The notes under the pieces are model-generated. The model made no database searches, had not been told where the DNA came from, and was given only the letters and a program-made list of their open reading frames with translations. A DNA stretch of 64,000 nt, taken from Mycolicibacterium flavescens. GTDB lineage: Bacteria > Actinomycetota > Actinomycetes > Mycobacteriales > Mycobacteriaceae. Location: assembly GCF_001722335.1 (NCBI RefSeq), contig NZ_MIHA01000007.1, positions 186,001 through 250,000 of the forward strand, written 5' to 3'. A program made the position numbers and the translations under genes. This document shows, piece after piece, positions 1 to 8,908 of the stretch (the stretch's first letter is position 1; each line of letters begins with the position of its first letter).

Positions 1-207
1 GTGACGCTGACCGACGGGGCCGGCTTCGACGTCGACCGGTTCCGCGAATTCCTGGCCGCGCAAACCGATCTCGGCCCCAAACAGTGGCCGTCGTACGTGC
101 GGGTGAGCGCGGCGCTGCCCCGCACCGAGACGTTCAAGGTGATCAAACGTCAGCTGGTCGCCGAGGGCACCGACTGCGCCGACCCGGTGTATCCGATCCC
201 GCGCTAG
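1..207 (+). CDS. Acyl-CoA synthetase (FadD-type), C-terminal fragment
   Basis: These 68 residues are the extreme C-terminus of an ANL-superfamily acyl-CoA ligase; the rest of the gene lies before the window. The segment LPRTETFKVIKRQL matches the conserved A10 region in which a lysine contacts the adenylate. A GTG happens to sit at base 1, but there is no room for an adenylation domain, so I treat the gene as truncated by the window edge. The TAG stop overlaps the TAG stop of the convergent protease gene in the palindrome CTAG. In M. tuberculosis fadD17 lies shortly before this cholesterol segment, so a fadD17-like gene is possible, but the fragment is too short to decide. Confidence 0.75.
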   Translation: MTLTDGAGFDVDRFREFLAAQTDLGPKQWPSYVRVSAALPRTETFKVIKRQLVAEGTDCADPVYPIPR

Positions 208-1256
208 GAACCCGCCCGCGATCCGATGGTCACGGTCAGGGTCTGCGGCCGGCCGTCACGCACGATCTCGACGGGCTGACGCGACCCGGCCGGTGTCTGG
301 CGCAGGGCGCCCAGCAGGTCCTCCACGGATTGCACCTTGGTGCCGGCGAATTCGACGACGACGTCTCCGGGCCGGGCACCCGCGACCGCGGCGGGGCCGC
401 CCGGTTCGACACCGCGGATCAGCACGCCGCTTTCCACCCGCACTCCGAGCGCCTGACGGATCGCCGGGGTCAGACGGCTCAACGAGACGCCGAGGAACGG
501 GTGGGTGGCCCGACCCTCGGTGAGCAACTGCTCGGTGACGTCGAGCACGGTCGACGTCGGGATCGCGAAGCCCAGCGACACCGCACCGGCGGCCGGCGGG
601 ATGTAGGCCTCGTTGATCCCCACCACGCGGCCGTTGGAATCGAGCAGTGCGCCACCGGAATTGCCCGGCGAGATCGACGCGTCGGTCTGGATGAGATCCA
701 CCAGCGAGGAGGTCTCCACCGCCGACCCCGGGATGTTGCGGTTGAGCCCGGAGATGATGCCGGCGGTGGCGGTGTTCTCGAAGCCCAGCGGGCTGCCGAT
801 CGCGATGGCCACCTCACCGGGCCGCGGCAGTTCGGACCGGTACTCCGGCACCGGGAGGTCGCCGCGCTCGGTGCGCACGACGGCCAGATCGGTCACCTCG
901 TCTACGGCCAGCACCTGCCCGGCCGAGCTGACACCGTCGGCGTAGCCGATCATCACCTCCCGTGCGCCGCCCACGACGTGCGCGTTGGTGACGACGACGT
1001 CGGGTCGCAGGACGACGCCGCTGCCGACGCCGTTGGGGATCTGCACCGTCACCACGCTGGGGCTGACCCGCTCCACCACGTCGGCGTAGCCGGCGGGGTC
1101 GGGCAGCGGGGCCGGACCGGCGGCCGGCGAACTGGTCGGCGCCGGCGTGGTCGACGCGGTTCCCTGCGTGTCCTCCTGCGCGGGTGCCGCGCACGCCGAC
1201 AGCATCAGCACCGCGACGCCGGCGGCGGCGATCCGTGTGGGCTTCATTGCCGTCAT
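204..1256 (-). CDS. HtrA/DegP-like S1C serine protease lipoprotein with PDZ domain
   Basis: This 350-residue protein is a predicted cell-envelope protease. Residues 1-22 form a lipoprotein signal ending in the lipobox LSAC (Cys22), followed by a Thr/Ser/Pro/Ala-rich linker to about residue 52. The trypsin-like domain shows the catalytic triad: His93 in TNAH, Asp123 in TDLAVV and Ser200 in SPGNSGG. A PDZ domain (about 255-345, with PGGPAAVAGARPGDVVVEF) follows. This order is typical of mycobacterial HtrA/PepD-like proteases, which degrade misfolded proteins outside the membrane, although this one is lipid-anchored instead of carrying a transmembrane helix. A second ATG three codons downstream is an alternative start. 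Confidence 0.88.
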   Translation of the reverse strand: MTAMKPTRIAAAGVAVLMLSACAAPAQEDTQGTASTTPAPTSSPAAGPAPLPDPAGYADVVERVSPSVVTVQIPNGVGSGVVLRPDVVVTNAHVVGGAREVMIGYADGVSSAGQVLAVDEVTDLAVVRTERGDLPVPEYRSELPRPGEVAIAIGSPLGFENTATAGIISGLNRNIPGSAVETSSLVDLIQTDASISPGNSGGALLDSNGRVVGINEAYIPPAAGAVSLGFAIPTSTVLDVTEQLLTEGRATHPFLGVSLSRLTPAIRQALGVRVESGVLIRGVEPGGPAAVAGARPGDVVVEFAGTKVQSVEDLLGALRQTPAGSRQPVEIVRDGRPQTLTVTIGSRAGS

Positions 1257-1358
1257 TTAACCCGCTCACCGCCCGTCAAACGCGTGGTTCGGCGGCGCAC
1301 GGTTTGTCCGGCGCGCCACAGTGGTACTGGTCCAGGTGACCCTTAGTCGATTGACCGC

Positions 1359-2444
1359 GTGCCCGTGATGGATCCGGTACGGGCGCGGGCGGCGCTGTAC
1401 GGCGCCGCCAAGATCTCCGCGTGGTCTCTGGTGGTGGCCGCCGCGGCCGTGGCGGTGCTGTGGCTGATCGGCGCGCTGTGGATGGCGGCGTGGCCGATCA
1501 TCATCGCGTTGCTGCTGACCACGCTGACGTGGCCGGTGGCCCGGTTCCTGCGCGGCCACCGCTGGCCCGCCGCGGCGGCTGCCCTCACGGTGACCGCGGG
1601 TTTCCTGCTCCTGGTGTTCGGGGTGGCCGCGTTGATCGCGATCCCGGTCGGCGCGCAAGCCGGACTGGTCGCCGAAGGCGTCGCTCGCGGCCTGCAGACA
1701 CTGCAGGACTGGGCGCAGGGCCCGCCGCTGAACCTCGACAACGACCAACTGGACAGCGTCGTCGACGCCGTCGTGAACCAGGTGCAGAGTTCGGCGTCCG
1801 ATATCGCCGGAGTGGTGGTCGGCGGCGTGGGAACGGTCGTCAGCGGCGTGGTGACAGCGGTACTGAGCGTTGTGCTGCTGTTCTTCTTCCTCAAGGACGG
1901 TCCACGGTTCCTGCCCTGGGCGCGCAACAATCTGCCCGGCGCGTCGGCAGTGCACGTGCCCGAACTGCTGTCCCGGGGTTACGACGTCCTCGGCAGGTTC
2001 GTGCGGTCCCAGGCGTTGATCGGGTTCATCGACGCGGCGTTCATCGGGTTGGGCCTGCTCATCGTCGGCGTACCGTTGGTGCTGCCGCTTTCGGTGCTGA
2101 TCTTCGTCGGGGCGTTCGTGCCCATCGTCGGCGCCTTCGTCGCCGGCGCCGTGGCAGTGCTGATCGCCCTGGTCAGCAACGGATTCGTCAACGCCTTGAT
2201 CGTGTTGGCGATCATCGTGGTGGTCCAGCAGTTGGAAGGCAATCTGCTTCAGCCGGTCGTGCAGGGTAAAGGCCTGCACGTGCACCCGGCGGTGATCCTG
2301 CTGGGGGTCGTCGTCGGTGGGCAACTCGCCGGCGTCGTCGGCGCACTGCTCGCGTCGCCGGTGGCCGCGTTGATCGCGGTGGTCTGGCGTTATCTGCGGG
2401 ACCAGTTGTCGGTACCGCCGGAAGACCCGGTCATCGACGGTTGA
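1359..2444 (+). CDS. AI-2E family transporter (PerM-like permease)
   Basis: This 361-residue polytopic membrane protein has hydrophobic stretches at about residues 20-75 and 145-165, and a dense C-terminal block from about 210 to 345. It fits the AI-2E transporter family: an N-terminal helical pair, a more polar middle segment containing FFFLKDGPRFLPWARNNLP, and the conserved C-terminal GAFVPIVGAFVAG and QQLEGNLLQPVVQGK segments. The substrate is unknown, and family members act in export or ion exchange. GTG1359 is taken as the start, but ATG1368 is equally possible because no clear ribosome-binding site favours either. It diverges from the protease gene across about 100 bp. Confidence 0.82.
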   Translation: MPVMDPVRARAALYGAAKISAWSLVVAAAAVAVLWLIGALWMAAWPIIIALLLTTLTWPVARFLRGHRWPAAAAALTVTAGFLLLVFGVAALIAIPVGAQAGLVAEGVARGLQTLQDWAQGPPLNLDNDQLDSVVDAVVNQVQSSASDIAGVVVGGVGTVVSGVVTAVLSVVLLFFFLKDGPRFLPWARNNLPGASAVHVPELLSRGYDVLGRFVRSQALIGFIDAAFIGLGLLIVGVPLVLPLSVLIFVGAFVPIVGAFVAGAVAVLIALVSNGFVNALIVLAIIVVVQQLEGNLLQPVVQGKGLHVHPAVILLGVVVGGQLAGVVGALLASPVAALIAVVWRYLRDQLSVPPEDPVIDG

Positions 2445-2578
2445 TGCGACACCACCTACACCCGTGGCGGCCGCCCGCATTTGCCAGATACGACAAGCTC
2501 GGCATTTCTGCTCATCAACGACCTGTGGACTTCTACACTCGATTCGCCGAACGATTCTTGAGCGGACAGGAGTCACCG

Positions 2579-3256
2579 ATGAAGTCCTTCCCGGCTGCGG
2601 CCGCACTGACCGTCGCGCTCGCGGTCGCGCTGTCGGGTTGCGGCTCCGACACCACGACCGGTACCGCCGCCCCAAGTGTCGAGACGGTCGCCTCGACCGC
2701 GAAAGTGGCTGCCCGCGACGAGAATCCAGCGGGCCCGAACCCGACCATCGCGAGCTACATCGCCGACAACGACATCTCCGAAACGCAGGTCAACCGCGGG
2801 GACCCGGGTTCACCGGTCATCGAACTGCCGATCCCCGACGGCTGGGCGCCCGCCGGCGACGACACCCCGGAGTGGGCGTACGGCGCGATCATCTACACCG
2901 GACCCGAAGCCGCCGACTACACCCCCAGCATCGTCGCCCTGCTGTCGAAGCTGACCGGCCCGGTGGACCCGCAGGCGATCATCGACCTGGCCCCCGGCGA
3001 ATTGCAGAACCTGCCCGGGTGGAGCGCGATGAACGACGGCGAGGAAAGCGCGCTCGGCGAGTATCCCGCCTACCAGCTCGGCGGCACCTGGAATTCCGAC
3101 GGCGTCACCAAGATGGTCGCGCAGAAGACCGTCGTGATCCCCGGCCCCGACGCGGTGTACGTACTTCAGCTCAACGCCGACGCGCTCGAGGTCCAGATGG
3201 GCCTCATCGGTCCGGCCACCATCACAATCGACGCGGAGACCACGATCAGCTTCTGA
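2579..3256 (+). CDS. LpqN/LpqT-family lipoprotein
   Basis: This is a 225-residue lipoprotein. The signal peptide MKSFPAAAALTVALAVALSGC carries a lipobox (LSGC, Cys21). The start was chosen at ATG2579 because AGGAG lies 7 nt upstream and the signal begins there; the frame is open further upstream without signal character. The mature part has a Thr/Ser-rich linker and then a domain of about 150 residues with PIPDGWAPAGDD, YGAIIY and the closing GPATITIDAETTISF, typical of the actinobacterial LpqN family. LpqN in M. tuberculosis is a secreted envelope lipoprotein linked to virulence, but its biochemical role is not settled. The gene stands alone between the permease and a convergent nitronate monooxygenase. 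Confidence 0.85.
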   Translation: MKSFPAAAALTVALAVALSGCGSDTTTGTAAPSVETVASTAKVAARDENPAGPNPTIASYIADNDISETQVNRGDPGSPVIELPIPDGWAPAGDDTPEWAYGAIIYTGPEAADYTPSIVALLSKLTGPVDPQAIIDLAPGELQNLPGWSAMNDGEESALGEYPAYQLGGTWNSDGVTKMVAQKTVVIPGPDAVYVLQLNADALEVQMGLIGPATITIDAETTISF

Positions 3257-3292
3257 CCCGCGTGCGTCGAGCCCACACCGCCGGCGCGAAAG

Positions 3293-4417
3293 CTAGTCCC
3301 CTCGGATGGTGTCGAGCCGGCGCGAGGCCTCCTCGAAACCGGACACCAGCTCGGCGATGATGTCGGCGACCGGGCGGATCTCGTTCATCCGGCCGACGAT
3401 CTGGCCTACCGGCATCGCGACCGTGTCCGGGTTGTCGGAGTCGTTCATCCGCTGGTGCGCCTCGCTGACCAGGATGTTCTGCAGCGGCATCGGCAGCGGT
3501 TCGGGCGCGTCGGGGGCATCCCACGCGTCGGTCCACTTGGTCTTCAGCAGCCGCGCGGGCTTGCCGGTGTAGATCCGGCGGCGCACGGTGTCGGCCGAGG
3601 TGGCCCGCAGCAGCCCCTCCTGGATCGTCGAGGTGCCGCCCGGCTTGCGGTGGCCGAGGTCGTATTCGGCCGCGGTCAGGAACGCCGAACCCATCCACAC
3701 CCCGGACGCGCCGAGCGCCAGCGCCGCGGCCACCTGCCGGCCGGTGCCGATACCGCCGGCGGCCAGCACCGGCGCCTTGCCGTCGAGCGCGTCGACGATC
3801 TCCGGCCACAGCACCATCGAACCGATCTCACCGGTGTGCCCGCCGGCCTCATGGCCCTGCGCGACGACGATGTCGACGCCGTTGTCCACATGGCGCTGAG
3901 CGTGTTTCGCGCTTCCGGCCAGCGCCGCGACCGGAACGCCCGCCGCATGCACCTGGTCGATGACGTCCTTGGGCGGCGATCCGAGCGCGTTGGCGATCAG
4001 CTTGATCGGGTGTTTGAGCGCCACCTCGACGTGCGAGCGTGCCACCGAGTGCAGCCACCCGAGCACACCCTCGTTGCGGTCGCCTTCCTCGGGCAGCGGC
4101 GGCACGCCGAGGTCGGCGAGGGTCTTGTCGACGAAATCGCGGTGGCCCTGCGGGATCAGCTTGTTGATGTCGACCGCGGTGCCCTCCTGCGGCACCTTGG
4201 CCGGCATCACCACATCGACTCCGTACGGCAAGCCGAGAGTGTTCTCGTCCATCCACTGCAGGACGTTCTCGAGATCGTCGGCGTCGTTGAACCGCACACA
4301 GCCCAGCACGCCCATGCCGCCCGCACGGGTGACCGCGGCGGCCACCTTCTCCGACGGCGTGAAGACGAAGATCGGGTACTGGATCCCGAAGCGGTCACAC
4401 AGTTCGGTGCGGATCAT
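3293..4417 (-). CDS. Nitronate monooxygenase (2-nitropropane dioxygenase family)
   Basis: This 374-residue TIM-barrel flavoprotein has the family signature AQGHEAGGHTGE at residues 186-197, a glycine-rich FMN phosphate-binding region (AAGGIGTGRQVAAALALGASGVWMGSAF) and an N-terminal FVFTPSEKVAAAVTRAGGMGVLG motif. The family uses FMN and oxygen to oxidise nitronates, but many actinobacterial members have no known physiological substrate. Its start overlaps the stop of fadD19 by 4 bp (ATGA), so the two are probably co-transcribed from the KstR-controlled promoter beyond fadD19. I infer that it belongs to the sterol regulon here; a homologue is next to fadD19 in M. smegmatis. The role in sterol breakdown is unknown. 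Confidence 0.85.
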   Translation of the reverse strand: MIRTELCDRFGIQYPIFVFTPSEKVAAAVTRAGGMGVLGCVRFNDADDLENVLQWMDENTLGLPYGVDVVMPAKVPQEGTAVDINKLIPQGHRDFVDKTLADLGVPPLPEEGDRNEGVLGWLHSVARSHVEVALKHPIKLIANALGSPPKDVIDQVHAAGVPVAALAGSAKHAQRHVDNGVDIVVAQGHEAGGHTGEIGSMVLWPEIVDALDGKAPVLAAGGIGTGRQVAAALALGASGVWMGSAFLTAAEYDLGHRKPGGTSTIQEGLLRATSADTVRRRIYTGKPARLLKTKWTDAWDAPDAPEPLPMPLQNILVSEAHQRMNDSDNPDTVAMPVGQIVGRMNEIRPVADIIAELVSGFEEASRRLDTIRGD

Positions 4418-6066
4418 GACCCACTCCCTACATGGTTCGCGTGCGCGTCGTCGGCGGGCCGTTCCTCGGTGGTGTCCTTGGCCCAGCGGTAGTCCGGCTT
4501 ACCGGCCGGGGTGCGGTGGATTTCGTCGACCCACCACACCCTGCGCGGCACCTTGTACCCGGCGATCTCGCGGCGCACGAACGTGTCCAGGTCGGCCAGG
4601 GTCGGGTTGGTGCCGGGGCGACGGTGCACCACCGCGGCGACGCACTGGCCGTAGCGCTCGTCGGGCACGCCGACGACGAGCGCGTCGAACACATCCGGAT
4701 GCCCCTTGAGCGCAGCCTCGACCTCTTCGGGGTAGATCTTCTCGCCGCCGCTGTTGATCGACTGCGAGCCGCGGCCGAGCATCGTGACCGTGCCGTCGGC
4801 CTCGACCTCGGCGAAGTCACCGGGGATCGCGTAGCGAATCCCGTTGAACGTCTTGAACGTCTCGGCGGTCTTCTTCTCGTCTTTGTAGTAGCCGACCGGG
4901 ATGTTGCCCTTCTTGGCAATCAGCCCGCGCACGCCCGAACCGGGTTTGACCTCGTTGCCGTTCTCGTCGAGCACGACGGTGCGGTGGTCGATGGTCACCC
5001 GCGGCCCGCCGGTGTGCGACTGGCCCTTGGCCACGATGCTGGTCCCGCCGAAGCCGGTCTCCGAGGACCCGATCGAGTCGGTGATCACCCGGTTGGGCAG
5101 CAGTTCGAGGAACTTCTCCTTGATGCTGGTCGAGAACAGCGCGGCCGTGCTCGCCAGCAGGAACAGCGACGACAGGTCGGGTTCGTGCCCGGCTTCGTGC
5201 AGCTTGGTCAACGCGTCGAGCAGCGGACGTGCCATCGCGTCGCCGGTGAAGAACAGCAGGTTCACCTTGTGCTTCTCGACGGTCTGCCAGACCTCGTCGG
5301 CGTCGAATTCCGGGGCCAGCACGGTGGTCTGGCCGGAGAACAAGGACATCCAGGTCGCCGACTGCGTCGCGCCGTGGATCATCGGCGGGATCGGGTAGCG
5401 GATCATCGGCGGGTTCTGCCCGGCGGCCTTGGCCAGGTCGTACTCGTCCTTGACGAACTCGCCGGTGGCGAAGTCGGTGCCGCCGAACAGCACCCGGTAG
5501 ATGTCCTCGTGGCGCCACATCACGCCCTTCGGGAAGCCGGTGGTGCCGCCGGTGTACAGCAGGTAGATGTCGTCTTCGCTGCGCGGGCCGAAATCGCGTT
5601 CCGGCGAGGCCTGTTCGAGCGCGGAGTAGAACTCGACGCCGCCGTAGCGTTTGAAATCGTCGTCGCTGCCGTCCTCGACCACCAGCACCGTCTTCACCGC
5701 CGGGGTCTCGGGCAGCACGTTGGCGACGCGGTCGGCATAGCGGCGCTCGTGCACCAGCGCCACCATGTCGGAGTTGTCGAACAGGTACTTCAGCTCACCC
5801 TCGACGTAGCGGAAGTTGACGTTGACCAGGATGGCGCCGGCCTTGACGATCCCCAGCATCGCCACGACGATCTCGTTGCGGTTGCGGCAGTACAGCCCGA
5901 CCTTGTCGTCCTTCTTGACGCCCTGGTCGATGAGGTAGTGGGCCAGCCGGTTGGCCTGCTCCTCCAGCTGGGCGTAGGTGAGCTGGTCGTCGCCGCAGAT
6001 CAGGGCGACACGGTCAGGCACGGCGTCGATGGCGTGCTCGGCAAGATCAGCGATGTTCAAGGCCAC
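4414..6066 (-). CDS. fadD19: Steroid-24-oyl-CoA ligase FadD19
   Basis: This 550-residue acyl-CoA ligase activates the carboxylated sterol side chain (C24/C27 steroid acids) with ATP and CoA. The A3 P-loop reads YTGGTTGFPKGV at residues 171-182, and later SIGSSE, YAIPGDFAEV and the closing RTPAGKPDYRW (A10 lysine region) are all present. The length agrees with about 548 residues for M. tuberculosis FadD19. The frame is open 40 codons further upstream, but GTG6066 is the better start: it matches the usual N-terminus (ALNIADLAEHA) and leaves the KstR operator (6078-6091) outside the gene. In Rhodococcus, FadD19 is needed for degrading C24-branched sterol side chains. The gene is divergent from echA19. 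Confidence 0.95.
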   Translation of the reverse strand: MALNIADLAEHAIDAVPDRVALICGDDQLTYAQLEEQANRLAHYLIDQGVKKDDKVGLYCRNRNEIVVAMLGIVKAGAILVNVNFRYVEGELKYLFDNSDMVALVHERRYADRVANVLPETPAVKTVLVVEDGSDDDFKRYGGVEFYSALEQASPERDFGPRSEDDIYLLYTGGTTGFPKGVMWRHEDIYRVLFGGTDFATGEFVKDEYDLAKAAGQNPPMIRYPIPPMIHGATQSATWMSLFSGQTTVLAPEFDADEVWQTVEKHKVNLLFFTGDAMARPLLDALTKLHEAGHEPDLSSLFLLASTAALFSTSIKEKFLELLPNRVITDSIGSSETGFGGTSIVAKGQSHTGGPRVTIDHRTVVLDENGNEVKPGSGVRGLIAKKGNIPVGYYKDEKKTAETFKTFNGIRYAIPGDFAEVEADGTVTMLGRGSQSINSGGEKIYPEEVEAALKGHPDVFDALVVGVPDERYGQCVAAVVHRRPGTNPTLADLDTFVRREIAGYKVPRRVWWVDEIHRTPAGKPDYRWAKDTTEERPADDAHANHVGSGS

Positions 6067-6077
6067 GGAACCTAAAC

Positions 6078-6091
6078 TAGAACGTGTTACA
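6078..6091. promoter_or_regulatory. KstR operator between fadD19 and echA19
   Basis: TAGAACGTGTTACA fits the KstR consensus TnnAACnnGTTnnA at every fixed base. It lies 11 bp before the GTG of fadD19 and 44 bp before the start of echA19, so one TetR-type KstR dimer could repress both directions until a steroid-CoA ligand is bound. Confidence 0.9.
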
Positions 6092-6135
6092 TTTCCAGAC
6101 AAGTCTGTGGCACCGAAGCTGGAAGGTGAACATCC

Positions 6136-6936
6136 TTGAGTGACGCCGAGAAGGGCCCCGACGCCCTCATTGAGCAGCGCGGACACACCCTGATCCTGAC
6201 GCTGAACCGGCCCGAGGCACGCAACGCGCTTTCCACCGAGATGCTCTCGATCATGGTCGAGGCGTGGGACCGGGTCGACAACGATCCGGAGATCCGCACC
6301 TGCATCCTCACCGGCGCCGGCGGCTACTTCTGCGCGGGCATGGACCTCAAGGCCGCCACCGCCAAGCCGCCGGGCGACTCGTTCTCCGACGGCAGCTACG
6401 ATCCGTCGCGCATCGACGGCCTGCTCAAGGGCCGTCGGCTCACCAAGCCGTTGATCGCGGCGGTGGAGGGCCCCGCCATCGCGGGCGGCACCGAGATCCT
6501 GCAGGGCACCGACATCCGGATCGCCGGCGAGAGCGCGAAATTCGGGATCTCCGAGGCGAAGTGGAGCCTGTACCCGATGGGCGGGTCGGCGGTGCGCCTA
6601 GTGCGCCAGATCCCCTACACCATCGCGTGTGACCTGCTGCTGACCGGCAGGCACATCACCGCGGCCGAGGCCAAGGAGTACGGGCTGATCGGCTACGTGG
6701 TGCCCGACGGCACCGCGCTGGACAAGGCGCTCGAGATCGCCGAGGTGATCAACAACAACGGGCCGCTGGCCGTGCAGGCGATCCTCAAGACCATCCGCGA
6801 GACCGAGGGGATGCACGAGGAGGAGGCGTTCAAGCCCGACACCGCCAACGGCATCCCGGTCTTCCTCAGCGAGGACGCCAAGGAGGGGCCGCGCGCGTTC
6901 AAGGAGAAGCGGGCGCCGAACTTCAAGATGCGCTGA
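6136..6936 (+). CDS. echA19: Enoyl-CoA hydratase EchA19 (sterol side chain)
   Basis: This 266-residue crotonase-fold protein hydrates the enoyl-CoA formed during beta-oxidation of the cholesterol side chain. The oxyanion-hole segments are FCAGMDL (65-71) and IAGGTE (115-120), and the candidate catalytic acids are Glu120 and Glu140 (SEAKW). The C-terminus ends in [13 protein letters not shown], as in M. tuberculosis EchA19. The TTG start at 6136 is preceded by GGAAGGTGA about 9 nt upstream. It is divergent from fadD19 over a shared KstR operator. Its 3' end overlaps the convergent remnant gene by 14 bp. EchA19 of M. tuberculosis is reported to act on 3-oxo-chol-4,22-dien-24-oyl-CoA. Confidence 0.95.
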   Translation: MSDAEKGPDALIEQRGHTLILTLNRPEARNALSTEMLSIMVEAWDRVDNDPEIRTCILTGAGGYFCAGMDLKAATAKPPGDSFSDGSYDPSRIDGLLKGRRLTKPLIAAVEGPAIAGGTEILQGTDIRIAGESAKFGISEAKWSLYPMGGSAVRLVRQIPYTIACDLLLTGRHITAAEAKEYGLIGYVVPDGTALDKALEIAEVINNNGPLAVQAILKTIRETEGMHEEEAFKPDTANGIPVFLSEDAKEGPRAFKEKRAPNFKMR

Positions 6937-7480
6937 GCGACGGCGGCGCCGGGATCGCCATCGCGACGAAGTCCAGCCGCCACCACGCCTCGAACAGCTG
7001 GCGGGCGTATTTCTCGACTGTGGGTCCATTGCCCTGCGGCCCGGTCGGCAGTGTTCGCGCCGCCGCGCTGATGTCCCGGATGGTGCGCTGCCCGTCGATC
7101 AGTTGCGCGACGGCGGATTGGTTGTCGTTCAGCGTCATCCGATAGTCGGGCCGGTAGATCGCATGGTCGGCGACCCCGTAGCCGTGGCGCAGGTGCGGTA
7201 CGTAGGCCAGGCAGCCGAGCGTCGTGAAATCGATGCGGTAACGCTGTACCGGCCGTTCGGCTCTGCAGGCCAGCAAGAAGTGGCAGCCGCTCCCAGTCGA
7301 CGGCCTTACAGTGGTCGAGGTCCTCGACCGGGAAGGGGTACGTCCACTTCTCGTACTGCCGGAGACGACGTCGGCACGCGGGTCGGTCATCGCCGTTATG
7401 CCGAGGCGTGGAACGTCGTCAGCAAACTTCCGCCAATTCGCTTGCTTCGATTCCGCCGACATAAACCACGCCTGCGTCAA
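6923..7480 (-). pseudogene. Frameshifted remnant of an unrecognised gene
   Basis: The C-terminal half (about 7262 down to 6923) reads as ordinary protein, with RYRIDFTTLGCLAYVPHLRHG, LNDNQSAVAQLIDGQRTIRDI and QLFEAWWRLDFVAM. Upstream of about 7265 the same frame turns into Ser/Thr/Arg-rich sequence (SGSTRSGRTPSRSRTST) typical of a wrong frame. In another minus-strand frame, about 7355-7263 encodes a plausible segment (YEKWTYPFPVEDLDHCKAVD, then WERLPLLAGLQ) that joins the downstream part only through a frameshift near 7265. That second frame has an in-frame TGA further up and no good start. The block LIDGQRTIRDIS resembles winged-helix tails seen on some methyltransferases and radical-SAM partners, but I do not recognise the family. 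Confidence 0.6.
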
Positions 7481-7498
7481 TTACTGCTAAGGTTCGCC

Positions 7499-8908
7499 AT
7501 GCCCGCTGGCAAACCCACCGCTCGCACGCTGTCGACGCGCCAGATCGCGTTCCTCGTCGCGGCGTTGCTGATCGCGGTCATGTCGTTTCAGCTCAACGCC
7601 ACCATGCTGGCGCCGGCCATTCGCGACATCGAGACCGAACTGGGCAAGGGTGCGTTCGCGGCGATGTCCACGTACTTCTATCTCGCCGGCGCCGTCGGCA
7701 ACGTGGTCCTGGTGCGGTGGAGCGATTTCCTCGGCCGCAAGAAGATGATGTTCGTCGTCTTGACCGTGCTGACGGTCGGCACCGCCCTCTGTCTCCTCAG
7801 CACCTCACTGCCGGTGGTGCTGTTCGGCAGGCTGCTGCAGGGTGTCAGCAATGTGACGTTCGCCCTGGCCTTTCTGATCATGCGGGAATGGTTGCCGGAC
7901 AAGACGTTCGGGCTGTGCAGCGGAATCGTGACCGCGATGACGGGCGGGGTGGCGGGTGTCGACGGGCTGGTGGGCGGCTATTTGTCCGACCAATTCGGAT
8001 ACCGGTCGATCTTCCTGCTCATCGGTGTTGTCGGGCTCCTCGGGATCGTGATGTGCGCGGCGGCCCTGCCCGCCGACGATCCGCGCCGTCACGCCCCCGG
8101 CCGGATGGACTGGAAGGGCGCCGCCCTGATCGCGACCGGTGTCGCCGGCATCAACCTGTTCTTCGCGGCTGGCAGCGGATCGGGGTGGGCCTCGCCGCTG
8201 GCGCTCGGCATCATCGCGGCCGCGGCCGCGGCGCTCACCATCCTGGTGATCGTCGAGCGCCGAACAGAGCATCCGCTGGTCAACATCGACGCGCTGCGCG
8301 GCCGAGAGGCGTGGCCACTGATCGTGGTCACCATCCTCAACATGGCGTCGTTCCTCGTCGTCCTCGGCTTCATCGTGCCCTACATCGCCGAGGACACCGA
8401 CTCCGGTTTCGGGCTCGACGGACTCACCACCGCGCTGCTGTTCATCACGCCCGCGGCGATCATCCAGTTGGCCGTTGCGCCGCTCGCGGGCCGCCTCGGC
8501 GTCCGGATCGGCTACGTGACCCTGCTGCGCGTCGGGCAGGTCGGCGGCGTGGTCGTCGGCGTCCTGATCGCGGTGTTCTCCGCCGACCGGACCCTGCTGG
8601 CGATCTTTGTCGCGCTGCTGGGGTTGGCGTACATGGGTGTGGCGATGACCGCGATGAGCATCCTCGGGGTCGTGCAGGCCCCCGACGACGAACCCGGCGC
8701 GCTACCGGGAATCGCCAACGCCGCCTACGGGATCGGGTCGTCGCTGGGGTTTGCGTGGGCCGGACCGGTGGTCGGGTCCGGCACACAGGCGAGTTTCGCT
8801 CTCGCGCTGTGGATCTGCGTCGGGATCGGGATGGTGTCGCTGGCGATGAGCATGGTGCTGCGGCCGCGGGCCCGTACCGTCAGCCGGGTACCTTCGCTGT
8901 CGGGCTGA
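7499..8908 (+). CDS. MFS transporter, DHA2-type (14 TMS)
   Basis: This 469-residue major facilitator protein probably has 14 membrane helices (length and hydrophobicity suit the DHA2 drug:H+ antiporter group). The first helix carries VAALLIAVMSFQLNATMLAPAIRDIE, and the motif A loop between helices 2 and 3 reads WSDFLGRKKMM. A frame extends upstream over the antisense gene, but ATG7499 begins typical transporter sequence and follows TAAGG. No KstR site is visible upstream. The substrate cannot be told. The last 29 bp overlap the convergent cyp142 gene. Confidence 0.85.
   Translation: MPAGKPTARTLSTRQIAFLVAALLIAVMSFQLNATMLAPAIRDIETELGKGAFAAMSTYFYLAGAVGNVVLVRWSDFLGRKKMMFVVLTVLTVGTALCLLSTSLPVVLFGRLLQGVSNVTFALAFLIMREWLPDKTFGLCSGIVTAMTGGVAGVDGLVGGYLSDQFGYRSIFLLIGVVGLLGIVMCAAALPADDPRRHAPGRMDWKGAALIATGVAGINLFFAAGSGSGWASPLALGIIAAAAAALTILVIVERRTEHPLVNIDALRGREAWPLIVVTILNMASFLVVLGFIVPYIAEDTDSGFGLDGLTTALLFITPAAIIQLAVAPLAGRLGVRIGYVTLLRVGQVGGVVVGVLIAVFSADRTLLAIFVALLGLAYMGVAMTAMSILGVVQAPDDEPGALPGIANAAYGIGSSLGFAWAGPVVGSGTQASFALALWICVGIGMVSLAMSMVLRPRARTVSRVPSLSG

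Noticed and set aside
84..1346. Long plus-strand frame opposite the HtrA-like protease
   Set aside because: Arg/His/Gly-rich composition and full overlap with a gene that has clear catalytic motifs; a GC-rich shadow.
1266..2675. Minus-strand 469-codon frame opposite the AI-2E permease
   Set aside because: Gln/His/Arg-rich without domain features; the plus-strand frame has membrane helices and family motifs.
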